Source of the DNA: an uncultured Roseateles sp.
Lineage (GTDB): Bacteria > Pseudomonadota > Gammaproteobacteria > Burkholderiales > Burkholderiaceae_C
Length of the DNA stretch: 64,000 bases
Direction: 5' to 3'
Assembly (NCBI RefSeq): GCF_945956965.1
Contig: NZ_CAMFJS010000001.1
Coordinates: 62,001 to 126,000 of the forward strand
Shown here: one piece after another, positions 26,242-38,538 of the stretch
How positions within the stretch are numbered: position 1 is the first letter of the stretch
How the letters are laid out: every line of letters starts with the position of its first letter
Notes under the pieces: model-generated
Told to the model about the DNA's origin: nothing
Seen by the model: only the letters and a program-made list of their open reading frames with translations
Databases searched by the model: none
Made by a program: the position numbers and the translations under genes

Positions 26242-27516
26242 ATGCGTGACCTCGTGCTGGGCGCGGTGCTGCTCTGGCTGATTGTTAAGGCCTTCAAACA
26301 CCCTTGGATCGGCATCATCGGCTGGACCTGGATCAGCATCATGAATCCGCACACCTACAGCTGGCGCTTGAGCGAGTTGCCGGTGGCGGCCGCCATGGCG
26401 GGGTCGACGCTGATTGGCATTTTCCTGACCAAAGACAAGATCACCTATTTCGTCAGTCGAGAGTCGGGTGTGCTGATGCTGTTCATGCTGTGGATGTGCA
26501 TCACCTTGCCGTTTTCGGTCTACTTCGATCGCAGTTTCGATCTCTGGAGCCGGGTCATGAAGATTGACTTCATGATTCTGGTCGCCATGCTGGTGCTCCA
26601 CAGCAAAAGGCACATCATGGCCTTGGCGTGGACCCTGGTGGCTTCGATTGGCTTTTACGGCGTGAAGGGCGGCATCTTCACTTTCGCCACGGGCGGAAGC
26701 TATCGGGTTTGGGGGCCCGAGGGCAGTTATATCGAAGGCAATAACGAAGTCGCCCTGGCGCTGATCATGGTGATTCCCTTGATTCGCTTCTTGCAAATGC
26801 AGTTGCCCGCCGCGTCGAAGTGGGCGAGCCGCGGGCTCGCGCTTGCCATGCTCTTGTGCGCAGCCTCGGCCTTGGGCAGCCAGTCTCGCGGCGCTTTGTT
26901 GGCGATCGCGGCAATGACGCTGGTGCTGTGGTGGCGAGGCAAGCACAAGCTGGAAATGGGCTTGGTCTTTCTTGTGCTGGGGGTGGCGCTGATCATCTTT
27001 ATGCCCGACAGCTGGACAGAGCGCATGTCCACCATCAAAACTTACGACCAGGATACGTCCGCCGGTGGGCGCATCAATGCTTGGTGGATGGCTTTCAATC
27101 TCGCCTCGCACAACTTCTTTGGTGGCGGGTTTATGGTGAGCTCTGCCGCCTTGTTTGCGCTCTATGCACCAGACCCCAATGATGTGCATGCAGCGCATAG
27201 CATCTACTTCATGGTCCTGGGTGAACATGGCTTCGTCGGCCTCTTTCTCTTTTTGCTGCTCTGGTTCTTTGTATGGAGGTCGGCGGGGCGCTTGTACCGA
27301 CATCAAAGTAGCTCGCCTGAAGATCGATGGATGTCCGACTTGGGCGCCATGTGCCAAGTGAGTTTGGTCGGATATTTCGTGGGCGGCGCCTTTCTGAGCC
27401 TTTCCTACTACGACCTGCCCTACAACATTTTGATTCTGGTGGTCCTGACCTGCCGGCTTATGGATGGCAAGGCTAAAGATGATTTGCCAGCAGCCAAGCT
27501 TGGTTTGAGTCGCTGA
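26242..27516 (+). CDS. Exosortase A-associated O-antigen ligase-like protein
   Basis: A 424-residue protein with about 10 membrane helices. The O-antigen ligase/Wzy-type core has a large periplasmic loop (TYDQDTSAGGRINAWWMAFN) and a second one with DVHAAHSIYFMVLGEHG. The N-terminus (FKHPWIGIIGWTWISIMNPH) is typical of the putative O-glycosylation ligase tied to exosortase A (TIGR03097). It may polymerise the EPS or attach glycan to exported proteins; the two jobs cannot be told apart from sequence. GAGG lies well placed before the ATG. Confidence 0.92.
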   Translation: MRDLVLGAVLLWLIVKAFKHPWIGIIGWTWISIMNPHTYSWRLSELPVAAAMAGSTLIGIFLTKDKITYFVSRESGVLMLFMLWMCITLPFSVYFDRSFDLWSRVMKIDFMILVAMLVLHSKRHIMALAWTLVASIGFYGVKGGIFTFATGGSYRVWGPEGSYIEGNNEVALALIMVIPLIRFLQMQLPAASKWASRGLALAMLLCAASALGSQSRGALLAIAAMTLVLWWRGKHKLEMGLVFLVLGVALIIFMPDSWTERMSTIKTYDQDTSAGGRINAWWMAFNLASHNFFGGGFMVSSAALFALYAPDPNDVHAAHSIYFMVLGEHGFVGLFLFLLLWFFVWRSAGRLYRHQSSSPEDRWMSDLGAMCQVSLVGYFVGGAFLSLSYYDLPYNILILVVLTCRLMDGKAKDDLPAAKLGLSR

Positions 27517-27566
27517 ACAGCGGCTTGATCTCACTACCCCAGGACTTTTACTTTTCGCGCTCGCTT

Positions 27567-28508
27567 ATGGATTTCATGCGTTTGGGTTTCCAACTGCTTT
27601 GCGCGAGTGCAGCGCGTGGGCGCTTGTCGATTCTGATCTTTCATCGGGTATTGCCGAGGCAGGATGAGATCTTCCCTGACGACGTTCACGCGCAGCGTTT
27701 TGATCAGATTTGCACCTGGCTCAAGCAATGGTTTGAGGTGCTGCCTCTGGATCAGGCGGGGAAAATGCTGGCTGAAGGCCGCCTGCCAACGCGCGCTTGC
27801 TGCATCACCTTTGATGATGGTTATGCCGACAACCATGAGGTCGCCCTGCCCATTCTTCAAAAGCATGGCTTGACCGCAACATTTTTCATCGCTACCGGAT
27901 TCTTGGGCGGTGGGCGCATGTGGAATGACACGGTGATTGAGTCCGTCCGTCATTGCCGCCAGCAGGAGTTGGACTTCGGTGCGCACGGCCGTTATGCCTT
28001 GACTGACCTTGCCGCGCGCCGCGCGGCCATCGAGGCCATCATCGGCAAGATCAAGTACCTGCCCGTTGCCGAGCGTTTAGCGGCGTCTAATGAATTGCTT
28101 GAGCGCAGTGGTGTGCAGCTCGGTGAGCACTTGATGATGGGCACGGACGGGGTCAGAGGCTTGCGCGACGCCGGCATGCAGATCGGTGCGCACACGGTGT
28201 CGCATCCGATATTGGCGAGAACCGAGTCTCAGATAGCTCGACAAGAGATCCTCGATAGCAAGCGCTATCTGGAGGATTTGTTGGCTCAGGATTGCAGCCT
28301 TTTTGCCTACCCGAACGGCAAGCCTGGTCGGGACTATTTACCCGAACATGTGGACATGGTTCGCGAGCTGGGCTTTAAAACGGCTGTGTCCACATCGTGG
28401 GGGGCATCGGGCGCAGGCGCAGATCCCCTACAACTTCAGCGCTTCACGCCTTGGGACCAAGGCAAAGGCGCTTTCGGCCTGCGCTTGATGCGCAACTTGC
28501 TGGCCTGA
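27567..28508 (+). CDS. Second polysaccharide deacetylase
   Basis: About 313 residues with SILIFHRVLP, the metal-binding motif CITFDDGYADN and HGLTATFFIATGFL, then GAHTVSHPIL with the second pair of ligands. This is a NodB-type deacetylase of a different subfamily from the one at 17966 and ends in SLFAYPNGKPG. The frame is open from TTG 27525; ATG 27567 is chosen as the more usual start, though neither has a clear ribosome site. It is the last + strand gene of the core run. Confidence 0.88.
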   Translation: MDFMRLGFQLLCASAARGRLSILIFHRVLPRQDEIFPDDVHAQRFDQICTWLKQWFEVLPLDQAGKMLAEGRLPTRACCITFDDGYADNHEVALPILQKHGLTATFFIATGFLGGGRMWNDTVIESVRHCRQQELDFGAHGRYALTDLAARRAAIEAIIGKIKYLPVAERLAASNELLERSGVQLGEHLMMGTDGVRGLRDAGMQIGAHTVSHPILARTESQIARQEILDSKRYLEDLLAQDCSLFAYPNGKPGRDYLPEHVDMVRELGFKTAVSTSWGASGAGADPLQLQRFTPWDQGKGAFGLRLMRNLLA

Positions 28509-28533
28509 TCGGCCATCAGCCGGCCGAAGTTTT

Positions 28534-30201
28534 TTAGATCTTGTAGTTCGGCGCGTGCTGTTGCAGCCACTGCTCCAGCATCATCAGGATCCACAGCATT
28601 TCGCCGTAATAGCCAGGATGCTCGGCCAAACGCTGGTCCAGCAATTGCCGCACAAAGGCCTTGTTCACCAAGCCGCGCGCCACCAAGCTTTCCAGTGAGC
28701 TGGCGGCCAATCCCTTCAGTTCGGCATTGCGGGTGGCCCAAACGCCAAAGGGCAGACCAAAGCCTTGCTTTTTCTTGGTGATGATTTCATCCGGCAGAAA
28801 GCCGCGTAAGGCTTCCTTGAAGAACCAGCGCAGTTTCAAGCCTTTGAGCTTGTATTGGTGCGGCAATTTCAGCGCGATGGCCAGCATGCGGTCGTCCAGC
28901 ATGGGGAAACCCACCTTCAGGCCGGCCAATTGCGTCGTGCCGCGCACCTTGGGCAGATCAGCCTCAGCAAGGGTATAGCGCCAATCGAAGGCGAGCATGC
29001 GATCCACCAGATGCTCCGCCTTGGGCTCAGCCCAGACCTCGGCTTGCTGGACATGTGGGCTGGCTCGGTCAACGGACTGAAGGAAGGTGGGCGAAAGCAC
29101 TTCTGCAACACCCAGGCGTTCCAGCAAGTTGTAGGTTTGAAAACGACCCGGCATGGCCACCTTGGCCTGCCGCACATAGCTGCTGGCCTTGCGCAAGAGT
29201 GGCGTGGCTTCGGCGGCCCGATTCAGCAGCAGCGGATCGATCAGTGTCGTCCGCAGGCCCTGAGGAATCTCGTCATAGACGCCGAAGACCTTCTGCTTGG
29301 CGTATCGCGTGTTGCCGCCGAACAATTCATCGCCACCATCACCGGCCAGAATTTTGCTGAGGCCGTCTTGCTTGGCCATCATGGCGCAGTAGTAGGCGGG
29401 CAGGGCAGAGGAGTTGCCAAAAGGCTGGTCATAGAAACCGGCCACTAACGGAATGCTCTGCACCAGATCCTTGGGGGTGACGTAGTACTCGTGGTGTTCG
29501 GTATTGAAATGTTTGGCAGCCAGACGGGCATATTCCATCTCGTCATAGCCCTCGGCTTCAAAGCCGATGGAGTAGCTTGCTGGCTTTTGGCCGCTGACGC
29601 GAGCCAACATGCCGGCGATGGTGGAACTGTCGGTACCACCACTCAGGAAGCAACCCGCTTTGCCGCCGTCCAACTGGGACTGGACCGAATCTGCCAAGGT
29701 TTGCAAGAACTCGGTCTTGAGGGTGCCGAAATCGGGCTTGCTGAGTGGCTTGAAGTCAGCGGTCCAGAAGGGCTGAACGCTGAGCTTGCCTTGTGAGAAA
29801 ACCGCAAAATGCCCGGCAGGGAGGCGGAAGACATCTTTGAAGATGGTGCGTGGTGCCGGGATGACGTGAAAGTAGAGGTAGTCGTAAATTGCTTGCGGAT
29901 CGATTTCCGCATCGCCAGCCAACTCATCCGCTCGACTGGCGAAACGTAACTCATTGCCTACCACGCGGTAGCAAAGAGTTTCGATGGCGAATCGATCCAC
30001 CGCCAGCACCGTCCGCCCGTCCTCAAGATCCAAGCCCAGAGCAAAACTGCCCCCAACACCTGCCAAAACCTGTCCTGGGTCTGCCTTGGCAAAAGCCTGT
30101 CGCCAGGCCGTCTCAAGGCCAGCGGCGTCCTCCGCTCCAGGCTGTTGGGCCGCACTGAATCGAGGGTTGCCGGTCAACAAGGCGCGGGGAAGTGCTGTCA
30201 T
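28534..30201 (-). CDS. Asparagine synthetase-like protein lacking the glutaminase cysteine
   Basis: 555 residues. The synthetase domain is intact (PP-loop FLSGGTDSSTIAG; AGDGGDELFGGNTRY; LKVGFPMLDDRML). The N-terminus begins MTALPRALLTGNPRFS, so the Cys2 nucleophile and the first ~50 residues of a normal glutaminase domain are absent. Only its later part remains (HVIPAPRTIFKDVFRLPAGH). Beta-lactam synthetase shows the same loss, so this protein may use ammonia or an amine rather than glutamine. No in-frame Met-Cys start was seen upstream. Divergent from the next gene, with a 188-base shared promoter region. Confidence 0.88.
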   Translation of the reverse strand: MTALPRALLTGNPRFSAAQQPGAEDAAGLETAWRQAFAKADPGQVLAGVGGSFALGLDLEDGRTVLAVDRFAIETLCYRVVGNELRFASRADELAGDAEIDPQAIYDYLYFHVIPAPRTIFKDVFRLPAGHFAVFSQGKLSVQPFWTADFKPLSKPDFGTLKTEFLQTLADSVQSQLDGGKAGCFLSGGTDSSTIAGMLARVSGQKPASYSIGFEAEGYDEMEYARLAAKHFNTEHHEYYVTPKDLVQSIPLVAGFYDQPFGNSSALPAYYCAMMAKQDGLSKILAGDGGDELFGGNTRYAKQKVFGVYDEIPQGLRTTLIDPLLLNRAAEATPLLRKASSYVRQAKVAMPGRFQTYNLLERLGVAEVLSPTFLQSVDRASPHVQQAEVWAEPKAEHLVDRMLAFDWRYTLAEADLPKVRGTTQLAGLKVGFPMLDDRMLAIALKLPHQYKLKGLKLRWFFKEALRGFLPDEIITKKKQGFGLPFGVWATRNAELKGLAASSLESLVARGLVNKAFVRQLLDQRLAEHPGYYGEMLWILMMLEQWLQQHAPNYKI

Positions 30202-30389
30202 TTGCGTGCTTTATCAAAAAACTGGGAGTTTTTACACAGGTGGCGCAGTATCAAAATTGCCGACTGAATATAACCGATGGCAATGGCCTGGATATGTGGC
30301 CACCGTATCTTGTTCGCCCTTTGTTTACGGGGGGGGAATTCAGGGTTCGGCTCAAGTATCATGGCCGCTAGATTCCCCGCGGAGCCCCT

Positions 30390-31655
30390 TTGAATCGTCG
30401 CGTTCTCATGATTGCCTACCATTTCCCGCCTTTGGCAGGTAGCAGTGGCATTCAGAGAACTTTGCGATTTGCGCAGCATTTGCCTGCGCATGGTTGGCAG
30501 CCCCTGGTGCTGAGCGCCAATCCGAGAGCCTACCCCAGTACCAGCACGGACTTGTTGGGCGAGATCCCCCCTGATTTGGTGGTGCGGCGGGCGTTTGCCC
30601 TCGATACAGCTCGCCAGCTCTCAATTTTTGGGCGCTACCCTGGGTGGATGGCTCGTCCTGATCGTTGGCTGAGTTGGCGCTTCGATGCGGTGCGCCAGGG
30701 CTTGCAAATGATTGAGCGCTACCAACCGGATCTGATCTGGTCAACCTTCCCGATTGCGACTGCGCATGTGATTGCCGCTGATTTGCAGCGTCAATCGGGA
30801 TTGCCTTGGGTGGCGGACTTTCGGGACCCGATGGCGCACGATGAATATCCTCGCGACCCCAAAATTTGGCGCTCATACCGGCGAGTGGAGCAAATGGTTT
30901 TTGATCAGGCCAAGCACTGCACATTCACCACGCCAGGAGCCCTGGAATATTATCGCCAACGATATCCGCACCGAGCAGACGATATTTCTCTGCTTGAGAA
31001 TGGGTATGACGAGTCGAGTTTTCTTGCGGCAGAAAAGAAACTAGCCGCTGCCGGTCTCGGCCCCGGCTCGCCCAAGTCTGCTGGCCCACTGATTTTGTTA
31101 CACAGCGGCATCGTCTACCCCTGGGAGCGAGATCCTCGCCCCTTGTTTGCCGCGTTGGCCCGCTTGGCAGGCTCCGGGCAGATTGGTGCCGATCAGTTGC
31201 GCTTGCGCTTTCGTGGCTCGGCCCATGAGCAAGACTTGAGCCAGATGGCCGCGGCCGCTGGTGTGTTGGACTTCATCGAACTGTGTCCGCCCCTGCCTTA
31301 TGAGGATGCTTTGGCGGAAATGATGTCGGTCGATGCCCTGCTGCTGCTGCAAGCGGCCAACTGCAACACTCAGGTGCCTGCCAAGCTCTACGAATATCTG
31401 CGAGCGAACCGCCCTGTGCTGGCCTTGACTGATGCAGCTGGCGATACCGCCAGGAGCTTAAAAGCGGCCGGCTTGTTGGACGTGATGCCTTTGGATGACG
31501 CTGATGCCATAGCGGCGGCTCTGCCGCTATGGTTGCTTCAGTTGCGTGCTGGAAAGTCGGGCTCGCCGGCGCGCAGTGCCGTGGCAGAGGCTTCGAGAGC
31601 GCAGCGTTCTGCCGTATTGGCAGCGCTGTTTGATCGCCTCATCCCAGGCACTTAA
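30390..31655 (+). CDS. Glycosyltransferase (GT-B, family 4-like)
   Basis: 421 residues. The N-terminus has the GT-B sugar-acceptor pattern MIAYHFPPLAGSSGIQRTLR, the middle WVADFRDPM, and the C-terminal half the donor side (LLQAANCNTQVPAKLYEYLR, with the conserved Glu). The start is TTG 30390, five bases after GGAG; no upstream ATG fits. It stands alone on the + strand, convergent with kdsA, 17 bases away. Confidence 0.87.
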   Translation: MNRRVLMIAYHFPPLAGSSGIQRTLRFAQHLPAHGWQPLVLSANPRAYPSTSTDLLGEIPPDLVVRRAFALDTARQLSIFGRYPGWMARPDRWLSWRFDAVRQGLQMIERYQPDLIWSTFPIATAHVIAADLQRQSGLPWVADFRDPMAHDEYPRDPKIWRSYRRVEQMVFDQAKHCTFTTPGALEYYRQRYPHRADDISLLENGYDESSFLAAEKKLAAAGLGPGSPKSAGPLILLHSGIVYPWERDPRPLFAALARLAGSGQIGADQLRLRFRGSAHEQDLSQMAAAAGVLDFIELCPPLPYEDALAEMMSVDALLLLQAANCNTQVPAKLYEYLRANRPVLALTDAAGDTARSLKAAGLLDVMPLDDADAIAAALPLWLLQLRAGKSGSPARSAVAEASRAQRSAVLAALFDRLIPGT

Positions 31656-31672
31656 TTGCAAGACGCAGATGA

Positions 31673-33770
<2,098 letters not shown>

Positions 33771-33774
<4 letters not shown>

Positions 33775-35054
33775 GGTGCAGCTGCTTTCTTGGAGGGCTG
33801 AGCCCTCAGTAAATTCCGTACACCCTTCAGCATTGCCAGCAGGCCGGGGGTGCGATAGCTCAGCCACATGCGCAGCCAAAGATCGCGGCTGATGCTGTTT
33901 TGCAGGCGCTGCTGTTCGGTGTACTCGGCGATGCGGGCTTGCAGTGCGGTGGCGTCAGCCGCCGGCCGTTTTTGGGTTGTGGCCAGGGCTTGCAGCAGGC
34001 TCTCGCCAGCGCGCTGCCAATCAAAATTCTGCTCGGCGTGTCTGCGGGCCTGGGCTTTGCAAGTGCTGATCAGTTCGGGCTGGTCGACATACCACTGCAA
34101 GGCGTCGCGCAGACTGGCGATGTCCGCAATGGCCTGGGGCCAAAGATAGCCATCGGCCCGCGCGATCTGCTTGGCGACCTTGACCAGGCGGCCGTTCTGC
34201 TCATGCTGTATGAACTCATTCATGGGCGGGGCATCGGTGACGATCACGGGCAGGCCGCAGGCCGCAGCTTCCATGATGGTCAGGCCTATGCCTTCCAGCC
34301 GGGTGGGGTAGACGTAGACATCTCCCAGATGGAAGAGGCCGGGTGCGGTGACGGTGCGCTCTTCAGTCAGCAGGCGGCCCTCGGCGCGCAGTTGATCGAT
34401 CAAGTCGGCCTGCTCGGGCAGGGCTTTCTTGAGGTCTCGCTGGATATGGATTAGCAGCTTGGCCGGACCCTTGACCTGCGCGAAGGCACTTAGAAGCAGG
34501 TCGGTGCCCTTGCGGCCTGGGCTGATGCCGGCAGAGTGGAAAAAAACGATCTCCTGGCAGTTTTCTGAAGCAGGTCGGGCTTGCGGCTTGAAGACCGAGA
34601 TGTCCGTGCCCCAGGGAACGAAGATGGCGCCGGGGTGCCAGTCAAACGCACTCAGATGCCGTTGCGTATTGCAAATCAGCCGGTCATAGAGGCCAAAGAA
34701 GGGGACCGTGGTCTCGGTGTAGTAGTCGATGTAGGCACAGGTGATCACGTCCAATGCATTGGCATGAGCCACGGCCGGCCACCACCATTGCTCGTTGAAG
34801 ATCAGGAGTTCAATCTGATTGGTGCGAATCCATTGCTCGAAATCTTTGAGGCACATTTCCGTCGGCACTTTGGACGGCAACTGGCGACCCCATGTGACCT
34901 CGGGCGTGTCCCAGACCGGATCGCCCTTGGCGTAGGACTCGCCACCGCGTGCGTAGATAAAAACCTCGTGCTCCTTGGCCAGAACATCGCGGTACTGGCG
35001 GGAGACGTAGGCAGCACCGCGTTCAAACCAGGTTGTGACGATTCCAATCTTCAT
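33771..35054 (-). CDS. Glycosyltransferase, family 4 type
   Basis: 427 residues with GT-B architecture: N-terminus IGIVTTWFERGAAYVSRQY, donor half with VYVYPTRLEGIGLTIMEAAA and GLPVIVTDAPPMNEF. Cytoplasmic assembly of the lipid-linked repeat unit is the likely role. It is coupled by ATGA overlaps to both the flippase gene before it and wecB after it, so all three belong to one transcript. Confidence 0.88.
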
Positions 35055-36520
35055 GGCATTGCTTTTTTGCGATCGCGTCGTTTGTTCCAGGCATCCGCCA
35101 CCAGGCGATTAACTTCTGTGTACGCCGGATGATTAATCAGACGGGCGCAGGCCACCCAGCCCAGCATGGCGGCCACACCGGTCGCGACCAGGCTGATCAG
35201 ACTGGGCAGATCCAGCAGCATGCAGACCTCAAAAACCAGCGCTTGCATGGCGATTGAGGTCAGGGCGACCCAAAAACTGGCCAGCGAGGGGCGCAAGATG
35301 TCGCGGATGCGGGTTTGTAATATCGTGCTGACTTGGCGCAGGTAGAGAAAGACCATGATGGCATTGCTCAGGCCAAACACCGCTGCCATGGCTTTAAGGC
35401 TGATGGTCGAAGCCAAGGCGATCAAGACGATATGGACGGGCGCATAAACCAAGGTGACCTTGAGCCGACGTTTGATATTGCCGGTCGCAGCCAGCAGATT
35501 GGGCGCCAAATTCATCATCGCGTTGGGCATGATGGTGACGGCCAGGATGGTGGCCACGCCTGCCGCCGCATCCCATTTGGGGCCGAACAAGACCCGGATG
35601 ATGGGGCCGGAAGCAATCGCCACAAAGCCGAAGAAGGGCCAGGACAGCGAGGTCAAGATGGCCGTGCCGCGTGAATAGGACTCGACCAGTGAGTTGCCGG
35701 CGCGGTGGTCCTTGGCGAAAGCAGGCGTGGCCACTCGCATGATGGCCGAGGCCACATTGTGGTGAAACAAGTCCATGAGGCCGGCGGCTTTGCTGAAGAT
35801 GCCAACCGAGGCAAAACCGAACTGCTTGGCGATGAAGAATTCGTGGGTATTGTTGGTTAGGGTCTCGATGACGCGTGAGCTGACGAACATGGAGCCAAAG
35901 CCCAGCACGCTTCTTGCGTGTTTGAGGCTGGGCCATAAGAAGGAGTCGCGCGGCCGCAAATAGCTCAGCAAAAGGGTCTGGCAAGCGATGCTGATGACCG
36001 GCGCCCAGGCCAGGCTCATGTAACTGAAGCCGTTGAGGGCCAGTGTGATGGCCGACGCCGTCTGCACCGTGTTGGCCACGGTCTGTACGATGAAGATTTT
36101 GCGAAATGCCATCTCGCGATTGAGCAGGGCAAACGCTGGCGATGCGAAGGGCAGGATCAAGAAGTTCAGGCTCATCACTGCCAGAACCTTGGCCACCCCG
36201 GGCTCGGCGAAGTAGTCAGCGACGAAGGAGCGCGAGCAAAAAACAATCAGGCCAATCGACCACGCCACGACGATGGCGATGCCAAAGGCAGCCTTGGTCT
36301 TTTCCTGCGTCAGGTCCTTTTCCTGAATAAGAAATTCGCTAACGCCAAAGTCACGCAGAATCCCGGCCACGGCAGTGAAGGCTGCGCAGACCGAGAACAC
36401 GCCTACTTGAGCGGGGGTCAGCAGGCGCGCCAGCACCATGGTGCTAACCACAGTAATACCTAAACTGAAATAGCGCTCAGCAAAAGACCAGAGCAAGGCC
36501 TTACGGACACTACCACTCAT
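35051..36520 (-). CDS. Oligosaccharide flippase (Wzx-like, polysaccharide transporter family)
   Basis: 489 residues with about 12-14 membrane helices and the start SVRKALLWSFAERYFSLGIT, typical of the PST/Wzx flippases (Polysacc_synt_3 branch). It would move the undecaprenyl-linked repeat unit to the periplasmic face. Overlaps the GT2 gene before it and the GT4 gene after it by 4 bases each. Confidence 0.92.
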   Translation of the reverse strand: MSGSVRKALLWSFAERYFSLGITVVSTMVLARLLTPAQVGVFSVCAAFTAVAGILRDFGVSEFLIQEKDLTQEKTKAAFGIAIVVAWSIGLIVFCSRSFVADYFAEPGVAKVLAVMSLNFLILPFASPAFALLNREMAFRKIFIVQTVANTVQTASAITLALNGFSYMSLAWAPVISIACQTLLLSYLRPRDSFLWPSLKHARSVLGFGSMFVSSRVIETLTNNTHEFFIAKQFGFASVGIFSKAAGLMDLFHHNVASAIMRVATPAFAKDHRAGNSLVESYSRGTAILTSLSWPFFGFVAIASGPIIRVLFGPKWDAAAGVATILAVTIMPNAMMNLAPNLLAATGNIKRRLKVTLVYAPVHIVLIALASTISLKAMAAVFGLSNAIMVFLYLRQVSTILQTRIRDILRPSLASFWVALTSIAMQALVFEVCMLLDLPSLISLVATGVAAMLGWVACARLINHPAYTEVNRLVADAWNKRRDRKKAMP

Positions 36521-37506
36521 CGAGCCCTGCCCAGCTTAGCCTTGATGATGTGAGCAATTTGCGCAAGCATTGCCAGACTCGGTGGGTTCTCCCGGTAAAA
36601 CATAGAGACCGTTTGCCAGTTGACTTTCTTGCCGGCACGCAGCCGGTGCAGCACGTCCTGCAGCATATTGACTTGCAGCTCTGCCAAGCGCGCGCGCAGG
36701 CTGGTCTTGGTGCGATCCGCCTTGGCATAGGTGGAGAGTACTTTGCGCCGGAAGCGGGCCTCGTCCACGATGCGCATGGCCAAACCGTCTTTACCCCAGC
36801 CGCTGCCGTACCACATATTGATGCCGCTGCCGCAGCGCACTTCAGCCTCGGTGGAGTAGACAAAGCTGGCCCCGTTGTTGATCAAATCCATCCAGTACAG
36901 GTAGTCACCGCCGCCATGCCGATGCGCCTGGGGGAAGCGGGCTTTGCCAAGACTTGCTGCGTTGATGACCAGCGAGGGCATGAAGATGATGTTGGCGGTC
37001 GCGATTTGATGGACCATATCACCTTGGTAGACACGCAGGCTTGGGTCGCCGCCCAGCGGCAAATGCTCCTCGTGCCGCACCCGCTTGGCCTTGTCGAACT
37101 CGTTGGTTGTGTCGCCGAGATGGAATAGATTGGCGAAATAGGCATTGCTCGGGCCCGAGCTGAGGGCATGGACTGCACGTTGCAAGTGTTGGCCTATCCA
37201 CTCGTCGTCTGAATCTAAGTAGGCGACGAGGTCGGTGCCAGCCTCCAGATTGGCCAAGCCGGTGTTGCGTGCCTCGTTGGGCCCAGCGTTGGCTTGCTCA
37301 AGAACATGAACTCGCAACCGTTGGGTAATGGAATTGCCCTCCAATTCCTTTTTAGCGGAGACCGGCGAGCCATCGTCGATGACCAACACATAGATCGAAT
37401 CCGCCGGGTAGGCCTGAGCGAGGACCGAGTTCAGTGCGCGGTCGAGAATGCCTGTTTCTCTTTGAAAAAAGGGAATGATGACGGCGATCTTTGGGCTTGT
37501 GTTCAT
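36517..37506 (-). CDS. Family 2 glycosyltransferase
   Basis: 329 residues of GT-A fold: IAVIIPFFQRETGILDRALN at the start, VIDDGSPVS, and the metal-binding DSDDEW in the sequence LVAYLDSDDEW. No membrane helices. It acts in the cytoplasm on the lipid-linked intermediate; donor and acceptor cannot be told from the sequence. Confidence 0.9.
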   Translation of the reverse strand: MNTSPKIAVIIPFFQRETGILDRALNSVLAQAYPADSIYVLVIDDGSPVSAKKELEGNSITQRLRVHVLEQANAGPNEARNTGLANLEAGTDLVAYLDSDDEWIGQHLQRAVHALSSGPSNAYFANLFHLGDTTNEFDKAKRVRHEEHLPLGGDPSLRVYQGDMVHQIATANIIFMPSLVINAASLGKARFPQAHRHGGGDYLYWMDLINNGASFVYSTEAEVRCGSGINMWYGSGWGKDGLAMRIVDEARFRRKVLSTYAKADRTKTSLRARLAELQVNMLQDVLHRLRAGKKVNWQTVSMFYRENPPSLAMLAQIAHIIKAKLGRAR

Positions 37507-37515
37507 GGACTGTGA

Positions 37516-38538
37516 TCAACTTTGCTTGCTGAGTTTGGCCTTGATCGCTAAGAGCTTGGGAATCGCGCCGAAGCGGAATAGGTTCACGTGATAGAGCCCG
37601 CGCTGCGTCTCCGTCCAGCGGGTGTGCCACTCCATGACCTTGCCGTAGAACTCGATCCGCTTAAATCGTTGTTCTTCGAATAACTGCTGGAACTCCGTCT
37701 GCCGCATCAAGGTAGAGGGGGAGACCGCCTTGTACGACTCGTCATACGTGGTTTTGAGGATGACGATGACGCTGCTGTCCTCAATGCACAGGTCCATCGC
37801 CACGACCTTGTCACCGAACCAGTATTGGTAGACCCGTGCGAGACCCTGGCGAGCGAAGTTTTCCAGCATCTGACGGTAGAAGCGTCCCTGTTCATTGTCT
37901 GGATGAATGGCTGTCCCGTCGGCCGTCTTCCAGCCAGCACTTTCCAGGCGGCCGTACTGCTCAATGGCTGGCCCCATCTCTGCCACAGTGCGCAAGCATT
38001 CAAGTCGAGGTTCTATGCCTTCACTTTGGAGCTTGTTGCGCTGCTTGCGGGTGTTCTGTTTGAGGTTCTTGCCGCGAGCTTCCCAGTAGGCGTCGAAGCC
38101 GCTGTTGATGTCTACCCAGGCGGTTTGGATGTAGTCCATGCTCTGGCGTTTGCTGGAATCGCTCGGGCGCGGATCGAAATTGGGGTCGATCTGAGTCAGC
38201 CCCAGGCCCAAACTGAGGCCCGGCAGCTTCCGCCATAGTTCGGGCGCGGCCCGCTCCATGTCCACTGTTCCGTCGCTGAGAAAGGCGCCCAGAGGCAGTT
38301 GCGAGGGTTGGAAGGTCTGCCACATGCCCTTGTGTTGCTTGGACAAGATCATCGCGATGCGCAGCTGGCCTTGGGCTTCGTAAAGGCAGAGCAATTCATC
38401 GCCGCGACCGAAGGCGTCGATCGCGGGCTGCATGAAGCCCGATTGCAGAAACGGAGCGCCCACACGGGATTGCGCCAAAGCGTCCCAGGCTTTGCCATGG
38501 GCCTCGAATGCTTCTATTGGGTGAATGGTCCAACTCAT
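37516..38538 (-). CDS. GNAT/FemAB-like acyltransferase (second in the locus)
   Basis: About 340 residues. The middle part (LKQNTRKQRNKLQSEGIEPR; VVAMDLCIEDSSVIVILKTT; SPSTLMRQTEFQQLFEE) has the pattern of BioF2/CelD-like acetyltransferases related to FemAB. Such proteins in EPS loci probably acylate amino sugars. Start ATG 38538 overlaps the aminotransferase stop (ATGA); the upstream extension of the frame lies inside that gene and is not used. With the FemAB gene at 18857 there are two candidates for decorating the polymer. Confidence 0.82.
   Translation of the reverse strand: MSWTIHPIEAFEAHGKAWDALAQSRVGAPFLQSGFMQPAIDAFGRGDELLCLYEAQGQLRIAMILSKQHKGMWQTFQPSQLPLGAFLSDGTVDMERAAPELWRKLPGLSLGLGLTQIDPNFDPRPSDSSKRQSMDYIQTAWVDINSGFDAYWEARGKNLKQNTRKQRNKLQSEGIEPRLECLRTVAEMGPAIEQYGRLESAGWKTADGTAIHPDNEQGRFYRQMLENFARQGLARVYQYWFGDKVVAMDLCIEDSSVIVILKTTYDESYKAVSPSTLMRQTEFQQLFEEQRFKRIEFYGKVMEWHTRWTETQRGLYHVNLFRFGAIPKLLAIKAKLSKQS

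Noticed and set aside
26118-26249. GTG-started frame of 43 codons in the gap before the O-ligase gene
   Set aside because: No ribosome site and no recognisable feature. It overlaps the O-ligase start by eight bases only by chance of frame.
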